A stretch of 21,911 bases of DNA from Bordetella parapertussis (GTDB lineage: Bacteria; Pseudomonadota; Gammaproteobacteria; Burkholderiales; Burkholderiaceae_C): positions 1 to 21,911 of the forward strand of contig CAMCWS010000031.1 in NCBI GenBank assembly GCA_945882755.1. Reading direction: 5' to 3'. How positions within the stretch are numbered: the stretch's first letter is position 1; every line of letters starts with the position of its first letter. The notes below the pieces were generated by a model. It saw only the letters and a list, made by a program, of their open reading frames with translations, had not been told where the DNA came from and did no database searches. Both the position numbers and the translations under genes were made by a program. Below are positions 16,511 through 21,911 of this stretch, piece by piece.

Positions 16511-17793
16511 ACCACACCCCTTTGGCCGAGCGTCTTCGCCCCCGTACCTTGGGCGAGGTGATCGGTCAACAACAAGTCCTGGGCGAGGGCATGGCCCTGC
16601 GGGTGGCGTTTGAATCGGGCCAACCCCACAGCTGCATTTTGTGGGGGCCGCCAGGGGTGGGCAAAACCACCATCGCGCGGTTGATGGCCGACGCCTTTGA
16701 TGCGCAGTTTTTGGCCATTAGCGCGGTGCTGGGTGGGGTGAAAGAAATCCGTGAAGCGGTGGACAAGGCGCTGGCCGAGCGCGATTCGCTGGCCCCCAAG
16801 CGCACGATTGTGTTTGTCGACGAGGTGCATCGCTTCAACAAAAGCCAGCAAGACGCTTTTTTGCCGCATGTCGAGTCGGGGTTATTCACTTTCATTGGCG
16901 CCACCACCGAGAACCCTTCATTTGAAGTGAACTCCGCGCTGTTGTCCCGAGCGGCGGTGTATGTGTTGCAGCCACTGTCAGAAGTCGATTTGGCCCACAT
17001 CATTGACAAAGCCCGTGCCATCAACGCCGTGCCCAACTTGGACGATGATGCCCAAAGCCGCTTGATCGCTTATTCCGATGGCGACGCCCGTCGTTTGCTC
17101 AACACCTTGGAGACCTTGGCGGTGGCGGCCCAGCACGAAAAACTGTCACATGTCAGCGATGCATGGCTGATGAAGGTGCTGGGCGAGCGCATGCGCCGCT
17201 ACGACAAAGGGGGCGAGCAGTTCTACGACAGCATCAGTGCGCTGCATAAATCAGTGCGTGGCTCTGACCCCGATGCCGCGCTGTACTGGTTGGTGCGCAT
17301 GCTCGATGGCGGCGCCGAGCCCAAGTACATGGCGCGGCGCATGATCCGCATGGCCGCCGAAGACATTGGCTTGGCCGACCCGCGTGCCTTGCGCTTGGCG
17401 CTGGATGCGGCTGAGGTTTACGAGCGCTTGGGCTCACCCGAGGGTGAGTTGGCCTTGGCCGAATGCATTGTGTATTTGGCAGTGGCACCCAAGTCCAATG
17501 CGGTTTACAAGGCCTACAACAGCGTGCGCAAACTCATCAAGGCCGATGGCACACGCCCTGTGCCCCTGCACCTGCGCAACGCCCCAACCGCCTTGATGAA
17601 AGACTTGGACTACGGCAAAGCCTATCGCTACGCGCATGATGAACCCGACGCATTTGCCGCTGGTGAAAGCTATTGGCCCGAAGGCATGACGCCGCCCACG
17701 CTGTATGAACCGGTGGAGCGGGGTTTGGAGATCAAAATTGCTGAAAAAATGCGGGCTTTGCGTGAGAAAAACACGCAGGCCCGAAAGCCTTAA
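16507..17793 (+). CDS. rarA: Replication-associated recombination protein A (AAA+ ATPase)
   Basis: AAA+ ATPase of the RarA/MgsA/WRNIP1 family acting at stalled replication forks. The 428 residues show Walker A GPPGVGKT at 47-54, Walker B VFVDEVHRFNKSQQDAFLP with D105/E106, sensor 1 GATTENPSFEVNSALLSR, and the C-terminal tetramerisation region with RMIRMAAEDIGLADPRAL. The start is inferred to be the TTG at 16507, which overlaps the lolA stop (TTGA) and yields [20 protein letters not shown], the expected N-terminus; there is no ATG or GTG nearby in frame. The frame upstream to 16285 lies inside lolA and is spurious. The serS gene that often follows is absent; the 3' end interlocks with a convergent reductase gene. 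Confidence 0.94.
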   Translation: MNHTPLAERLRPRTLGEVIGQQQVLGEGMALRVAFESGQPHSCILWGPPGVGKTTIARLMADAFDAQFLAISAVLGGVKEIREAVDKALAERDSLAPKRTIVFVDEVHRFNKSQQDAFLPHVESGLFTFIGATTENPSFEVNSALLSRAAVYVLQPLSEVDLAHIIDKARAINAVPNLDDDAQSRLIAYSDGDARRLLNTLETLAVAAQHEKLSHVSDAWLMKVLGERMRRYDKGGEQFYDSISALHKSVRGSDPDAALYWLVRMLDGGAEPKYMARRMIRMAAEDIGLADPRALRLALDAAEVYERLGSPEGELALAECIVYLAVAPKSNAVYKAYNSVRKLIKADGTRPVPLHLRNAPTALMKDLDYGKAYRYAHDEPDAFAAGESYWPEGMTPPTLYEPVERGLEIKIAEKMRALREKNTQARKP

Positions 17794-18827
17794 ACAGCGG
17801 CTTTGTCAGCCTCGCTGGTGAACGAGTCGGCGAAAAAATCGTCCTCTGGCAAACCACTCGCAACATAGTCTCGCTTGGCAGAGTCCACCACGATGGGCGC
17901 ACCACAGGCGTAAACCTGATAACCCGACAGGCTTGGCGTGTCTTGCAACACCGCTGCATGAACAAAGCCAGTTCTACCGGTCCAAGCATCTTCGGGCAAA
18001 GCATCCGACACCACGGGGATGTACTGAAGATGAGGCATCAAAGGCAGTTGCGCCAATACCCAATCGTGCATATACAAATCAGCAGGACGACGCCCACCCC
18101 AGTACAAACGGGTGGGCCGTGTGATGCCTTTGTGTTGCATATGCTCCATCAAGGCTTTGATGGGGGCAAAGCCTGTGCCAGAGGCCAGCAGCACGATGGG
18201 CGCATTACTGTCTTCGCGCAAATAAAAGCTGCCTTGGGGGCCTTCAATCCGTTGGATATCTTTTTCTTTCATTGCGCCAAACACATGGTCGGTGAATTTA
18301 CCGCCTGGCATATGCCGGATGTGCAGTTCGACTTGTGGTGCATCAGCCGCCAAGGTGTGAGGAGCGTTCGCCATGGAGTAGGCGCGGCGAGAACCGTCTC
18401 GCAATAAAAATTCAACATACTGACCCGCATGGAATTGCATTAACTCAGTGGCTGGAAGTTGCAGGAAGATGCGCATCACATCGCTGGAGACTTTTTCCAT
18501 AGAAGCAATGCGAACCGGCATTTTTTTCATGGGAAAGGCGTCCGCTGATGTCACTTGCTTGGACTCCAGCACCACATCCGACAAAGCCGTGGCGCAACAG
18601 GTCAACACCAAACCTTGGGCTCGTTCGTCGTCACTCAGCGCTTTGGTTTGGTAGGTGCCCAGTTGCACCTCGCCGCTGATTTTTTTGCATTTGCAAGAAC
18701 CACATGCGCCATCCTTGCAGCCATAAGGCATGTTCAAGCCTTGTCGAATACCTGCAGAGAGCAAAGTTTCGTCGCCATCTACCGTGAAACTGCGCCCGCT
18801 GGGCTGCACCACAATCTGAAAAGCCAT
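17790..18827 (-). CDS. 2Fe-2S/FAD/NAD(P)H electron-transfer reductase (CDP-6-deoxyglucoseen reductase-like)
   Basis: A 345-residue reductase with three modules. An N-terminal plant-type ferredoxin has C37-x4-C42-x2-C45 (GCKDGACGSC) and a fourth ligand at C77 or C78. A flavin domain follows with RAYSMANAP at 148-156. The NAD(P)H domain carries LASGTGFAPIKALM at 215-228 and VYACGAP near 305-311. Such proteins pass electrons from NAD(P)H through FAD to the Fe-S cluster and on to a partner. The best-known named relative is the reductase for CDP-6-deoxy-delta-3,4-glucoseen, but no nucleotide-sugar gene is nearby, so the true partner is unknown. The ATG at 18827 has AAGGA upstream. It is convergent with rarA (stop codons overlap) and closely divergent from the SDR gene. 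Confidence 0.88.
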   Translation of the reverse strand: MAFQIVVQPSGRSFTVDGDETLLSAGIRQGLNMPYGCKDGACGSCKCKKISGEVQLGTYQTKALSDDERAQGLVLTCCATALSDVVLESKQVTSADAFPMKKMPVRIASMEKVSSDVMRIFLQLPATELMQFHAGQYVEFLLRDGSRRAYSMANAPHTLAADAPQVELHIRHMPGGKFTDHVFGAMKEKDIQRIEGPQGSFYLREDSNAPIVLLASGTGFAPIKALMEHMQHKGITRPTRLYWGGRRPADLYMHDWVLAQLPLMPHLQYIPVVSDALPEDAWTGRTGFVHAAVLQDTPSLSGYQVYACGAPIVVDSAKRDYVASGLPEDDFFADSFTSEADKAAV

Positions 18828-18871
18828 GCTTGTTATCCTTGGAAACCTGTTTGCTATCGAAAGCGCTGATT

Positions 18872-19795
18872 TTGCCTTCAATTCAAAGTCCACTTGGTGC
18901 CTTGCCCGCAAGGTTTCGTCGCCCCCGTGTCTTGATCGTCGGTTGTGGCGATGTGGGTTTGCGTGTGGCGGGACTGCTCAAAGCCTCTTCGCGTTTGATG
19001 GCCTTGACAAGTTCAAGCCAGCGCGTGAAGACTTTGCAACACAGCGGCATCACCCCTATGCTGGGCGATTTGGACAAACCGCAAACCCTTAGGCGTTTGG
19101 CCGGTATTGCCACCCATGTGGTTCACATGGCACCACCGCCCCTTGAAGGCCACACCGACCCACGCACCCGTGCCTTAGTGTTGGCGCTGCGTTTGCGCAG
19201 TTTGCCCTCGGCGGTGGTCTATGGTTCGACCACGGGCGTTTATGGCGATTGCCAAGGCGAATGGATCGATGAAACACGTCGACTCCAACCCCAAACTGCC
19301 AGAGCGCAACGGCGTGTCAACGCCCAAGATTGGGTCAATTTTTTAGGCAAAAGCGGTTATCCCAGAACCCAAGTGCTGCGCATACCCGGTATCTATGCCT
19401 TGGACCGCGAGGGTGGCACACCGCGTGAGCGATTGCTGCGCGGCACACCCGTTTTGCAAGCGCAAGAGGATGTGTATACCAACCATATCCATGCCGATGA
19501 TTTGGCCCGTGCCACGGTCTTGGCCATGTGGCGAGGCAAACCTTCACGCCCCTTGAATATCTGTGATCAGGCGAACATGAAAATGGGTGATTACATGGAT
19601 AGCGTGGCTGCGATGTGGGGGCTGGCTAAACCGCCACGCATCAGTCGAGAGCAAGCGAAATTGCAACTCTCACCTATGGTGATGAGTTTTTTGAATGAAT
19701 CACGTCGCATACGCGCAGACCGCATGACGCAGGAGCTGCGTCTGCGACTGAAGTACCCCACGGTGATGGACGGCTTGCGGGGCAAGACGTCTTAG
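18872..19795 (+). CDS. Atypical SDR, NAD(P)-dependent epimerase/dehydratase-like protein
   Basis: Rossmann-fold protein of about 307 residues, resembling the YeeZ-type atypical short-chain dehydrogenases. The dinucleotide loop is RVLIVGCGDVGLRVAGLL near the N-terminus. VVYGSTTGVYGDCQGEWIDE follows in the middle, then NHIHADDLARATVLAMW and PLNICDQ. The usual catalytic Tyr-x3-Lys is not evident, so enzymatic activity is uncertain. The start is ambiguous: there is no ATG or GTG, only TTG codons at 18830, 18851 and 18872; the last is given here because it leaves the divergent reductase a short promoter region. Its TAG stop interlocks with that of the convergent flavin oxidoreductase (TTAG, 19792-19795). 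Substrate unknown. Confidence 0.8.
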   Translation: MPSIQSPLGALPARFRRPRVLIVGCGDVGLRVAGLLKASSRLMALTSSSQRVKTLQHSGITPMLGDLDKPQTLRRLAGIATHVVHMAPPPLEGHTDPRTRALVLALRLRSLPSAVVYGSTTGVYGDCQGEWIDETRRLQPQTARAQRRVNAQDWVNFLGKSGYPRTQVLRIPGIYALDREGGTPRERLLRGTPVLQAQEDVYTNHIHADDLARATVLAMWRGKPSRPLNICDQANMKMGDYMDSVAAMWGLAKPPRISREQAKLQLSPMVMSFLNESRRIRADRMTQELRLRLKYPTVMDGLRGKTS

Positions 19796-20916
19796 CGCAT
19801 GCCTATCTTGGCATCGCCAAAAATACCGTTGGCTTCTTTGGGCAGGCTGCGCCAGTATTGTTGGGTGGCCTGAACTTGGCCGCCAAGGGCTGCGGCTGCT
19901 TCCCAACCCCAACGTGGTTTGTATAAAAAGCTGCGACCCAATGCCACCAGATCGGCTTCGCCCTTCACCAAAACATCTTCGGCTTGTTGAGGTTGCGTGA
20001 TCAGTCCCACTGCGATGGTGGGCATCTGGGTTTTTTGTCTTACGTGGTGGGCAAAAGGCACTTGGTAGCCCGGGCCGATGCTGATTTTTTGTTGAGGTGC
20101 AATGCCACCTGAAGATATATGGATGAAGTCTGCACCGGCTTGTTTGAGCATCAAGGCAAAGTCGGCGGTTTCCTCCAAGGTCCAGCCGCCTTCGATCCAA
20201 TCGGTGGCAGACAGACGCACTCCCAACACACCGTCAAAAACCTTGCGAACTGCTTGAAAAACTTGCAAGGGAAATCGGGTACGGCCAGCGAAATTGCCGC
20301 CATAGCCGTCAGTGCGTTGGTTGGCGATGGGGGATAAAAACTCATGCAACAAATAGCCGTGTGCGCTGTGCAATTCCACCATTTCCAAGCCCATGGCTTG
20401 TGCGTATTTGGCGGCTTGCACAAAGGCTTGCTCTATCGCGATCAAACCCGCAGCATCAATTTCGTGGGGCGGTGCTTCGCCCTCCAACAGATGGATAGGA
20501 GAAGGCGCCACGGTTTCCCAACCCCCTTGATTGAGCGGAATCAACATGCCGCCTTGCCAAGGTTGTGCGCTGGAACCTTTGCGTCCAGCGTGAGCGATTT
20601 GCAAACACACAGGCACAGGGGGTGCTAGGCGTCGTGCTCTGGCCAAGGTGTCAGACAAAGCGTGGGCAGTTGCGTCGTCCCATAGCCCCAAGCAGTTGGG
20701 CGTGATACGACCCTGAGGCGTGACTGCAGTGGCTTCAATCATGAATAAGCCAGCGCCACTGTTGAGCAAATTGCCCCAATGCATCAAATGCCAATCATTG
20801 GCTTGACCATTCAGATCGCAGGCATATTGGCACATGGGGGCGACCACGATGCGGTTGTGAAGTGTCAGTGGGCCGCGGGGCGAACCGAGTTGAAAAGGGG
20901 AGAAAAGTTGGCTCAT
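19792..20916 (-). CDS. NADH:flavin oxidoreductase, old-yellow-enzyme family (YqjM/XenA type)
   Basis: FMN-dependent ene-reductase of 374 residues that reduces activated C=C bonds or nitro compounds using NAD(P)H. The N-terminal APMCQYAC places C29 and Y31 as in YqjM/XenA (C26/Y28 in YqjM), where the cysteine tunes the flavin. HAGRKGS follows near 109-115. H183 and H186 in ELHSAHGYLLHEFLSP are the substrate-binding pair. DGYGGNFAGRTRFPL, FIHISSGG and LVALGRSFLYKPRW complete the barrel. The physiological substrate is unknown for most members. The ATG at 20916 lacks a clear Shine-Dalgarno. It lies downstream of tRNA-Leu on the same strand but behind a terminator, so it should have its own promoter, which I could not identify. 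Confidence 0.93.
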   Translation of the reverse strand: MSQLFSPFQLGSPRGPLTLHNRIVVAPMCQYACDLNGQANDWHLMHWGNLLNSGAGLFMIEATAVTPQGRITPNCLGLWDDATAHALSDTLARARRLAPPVPVCLQIAHAGRKGSSAQPWQGGMLIPLNQGGWETVAPSPIHLLEGEAPPHEIDAAGLIAIEQAFVQAAKYAQAMGLEMVELHSAHGYLLHEFLSPIANQRTDGYGGNFAGRTRFPLQVFQAVRKVFDGVLGVRLSATDWIEGGWTLEETADFALMLKQAGADFIHISSGGIAPQQKISIGPGYQVPFAHHVRQKTQMPTIAVGLITQPQQAEDVLVKGEADLVALGRSFLYKPRWGWEAAAALGGQVQATQQYWRSLPKEANGIFGDAKIGMR

Positions 20917-20965
20917 GGTTGGCGAATTTTCAAAAAAGGATTGAACTTCATCTTAAGTCCCAAGA

Positions 20966-21001
20966 AAAAGCCCGCACTGTCGTGGAACAGTGCGGGCTTT
21001 T
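20966..21001 (-). terminator. Intrinsic terminator of tRNA-Leu
   Basis: A 15-bp perfect stem (arms 20966-20980 and 20987-21001) around a six-base loop, containing GCCCGCACTGT and its complement. On the minus strand a T-run follows the stem. It begins three bases after the encoded CCA of the tRNA. Confidence 0.92.
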
Positions 21002-21004
21002 AGG

Positions 21005-21092
21005 TGGTGCCGAAAGCCGGAATCGAACCGGCACGGTGTTTTGCACCGGCAGATTTTGAATCTGCTGCGTCTACCAATTTCGCCACTTCGGC
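21005..21092 (-). tRNA. tRNA-Leu (anticodon CAA)
   Basis: An 88-base class II tRNA on the minus strand including an encoded CCA. The acceptor 5' arm GCCGAAG pairs with TTTCGGC (one G-U). The anticodon arm GCAGA-TTCAAAA-TCTGC gives anticodon CAA, reading UUG leucine codons. A long variable arm contains CCGGTG...CACCG, and the T arm is GCCGG-TTCGATT-CCGGC. An intrinsic terminator follows directly. This tRNA also reads the TTG codons common in the neighbouring genes. Confidence 0.96.
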
Positions 21093-21106
21093 AGAAGAGG
21101 GAATCG

Positions 21107-21113
21107 AATTATG
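21107..21113. promoter_or_regulatory. Candidate shared -10 between tRNA-Leu and cysM
   Basis: AATTATG gives CATAAT on the minus strand (21113-21108), 15 bases before the tRNA 5' end, and AATTAT on the plus strand (21107-21112), 14 bases before the cysM ATG. The whole divergent gap is 34 bases. No good -35 was found in either direction. Confidence 0.35.
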
Positions 21114-21126
21114 GCACAGTGTGGGG

Positions 21127-21911
21127 ATGAACTATCCCACCATCGAATCGGCCATTGGTAACACCCCGATTGCCGCCTTGCAACGCATTGGTGTTGCTGA
21201 AAACAAGCCTCGAGGCAATGTCTTGCTCGGCAAGCTAGAAGGCAATAACCCTGCAGGTTCAGTCAAAGACCGTCCAGCCTTGTCCATGATTCAGCGAGCC
21301 GAAGAACGTGGAGACATTCGCCCCGGTGACACCCTCATTGAAGCCACCTCTGGTAACACAGGCATCGCCTTGGCCATGGCCGCAGCCATCAAGGGTTACC
21401 GCATGGTGCTCATCATGCCCGAGGACTTGTCCATCGAGCGTGCGCAAACCATGAAGGCTTTTGGCGCTGAACTCATTCTCACGCCCAAGGCCACGGCCAT
21501 GGAGGGGGCCCGCGATTTGGCTGATGAAATGCAGGCACAGGGCAAGGGTTTGGTGTTAGACCAATTCGCCAACAGCGACAACCCGCGCATCCATTTTGAG
21601 ACCACAGGCCCCGAAATTTGGCAGCAAACCAATGGTGAAATCACGCACTTTGTGAGCGCCATGGGGACCACCGGCACCATCACTGGGGTGTCGCGTTACC
21701 TGAAAGAAAAAAATCCCAAGATTCAGATCATTGGCGCTCAGCCCAGCGAAGGTTCGCGCATACCGGGCATTCGCAAATGGTCACCTGCGTATTTGCCCAA
21801 GATTTACGACGACACCAATGTCGATGAATTGGTCTATGTGAGCCAACAGGATGCCGAGGACATGTGTCGCCGCATGGCGCGTGAAGAGGGCATCTTTGCG
21901 GGCATTTCGGC
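21127..21911 (+). CDS. cysM: Cysteine synthase B, 3' end cut off by window
   Basis: PLP enzyme making cysteine from O-acetylserine and sulfide or thiosulfate. About 261 codons are visible, of a family near 300. K47 in NPAGSVKDR is the PLP lysine, ATSGNTGIALAMAAA binds the substrate carboxylate, and GTTGTITGV the cofactor phosphate. The stretch QPSEGSRIPGIRKW is typical of CysM rather than CysK. The start is the ATG at 21127, giving MNYPTIESAIGNTPIAAL; the upstream GTGGGG is only a weak ribosome binding site. It is divergent from tRNA-Leu with a 34-base gap. No other sulfur gene is visible. Confidence 0.95.
   Translation, partial: MNYPTIESAIGNTPIAALQRIGVAENKPRGNVLLGKLEGNNPAGSVKDRPALSMIQRAEERGDIRPGDTLIEATSGNTGIALAMAAAIKGYRMVLIMPEDLSIERAQTMKAFGAELILTPKATAMEGARDLADEMQAQGKGLVLDQFANSDNPRIHFETTGPEIWQQTNGEITHFVSAMGTTGTITGVSRYLKEKNPKIQIIGAQPSEGSRIPGIRKWSPAYLPKIYDDTNVDELVYVSQQDAEDMCRRMAREEGIFAGIS

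Overview
The window reads as ordinary chromosomal DNA from a Burkholderiales betaproteobacterium, most likely a Comamonadaceae member of the Limnohabitans/Rhodoferax type. That placement is inferred from protein style and gene neighbourhoods (ribF-ileS, ftsK-lolA-rarA, paired rpmB-rpmG, a cysteine-free L33), not from a database search. Coding density is very high. No gene-free stretch exceeds 300 bases, the longest being about 140 bases. I found no prophage, insertion sequence with transposase, CRISPR array, defence island or rRNA.

Left part (1-4531): ribF and a 3'-truncated ileS form a translationally coupled minus-strand pair. Divergent from them is a small stand-alone HNH-nuclease gene with a TTG start and a near-perfect Shine-Dalgarno. 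A palindromic interspersed repeat (3811-3927) fills the gap between this gene and convergent purN.

Middle part (4642-11875): two adjacent acyl-CoA dehydrogenase genes look like the large and small chains of a heteromeric (PimC/PimD-like) enzyme. Then come a DUF1653 gene, an RsmB-type RNA m5C methyltransferase, and a fatty-acid desaturase. The desaturase shares an ATGA overlap with a GMC-family FAD alcohol dehydrogenase, followed by a small exported protein. A perfect 34-bp palindrome serves as a bidirectional terminator.

Right-middle (11890-17793): rpmB-rpmG and trxB lie on the minus strand. On the plus strand is an ftsK-lolA-rarA chain whose stop and start codons overlap at each junction.

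Right end (17790-21911): a 2Fe-2S/FAD/NAD reductase, an atypical SDR, an old-yellow-enzyme homologue, tRNA-Leu(CAA) with an intrinsic terminator, and a 3'-truncated cysM.

The most notable non-coding signals are: the palindromic repeat with extra arm copies; three convergent gene pairs whose stop codons interlock as TTAA/TTAG; and several very short divergent promoter gaps centred on near-symmetric -10 elements, one of which may give leaderless or nearly leaderless transcripts in both directions. I do not see a convincing new multi-gene system; the best candidates for a second look are these junctions and the desaturase/GMC/exported-protein cassette.
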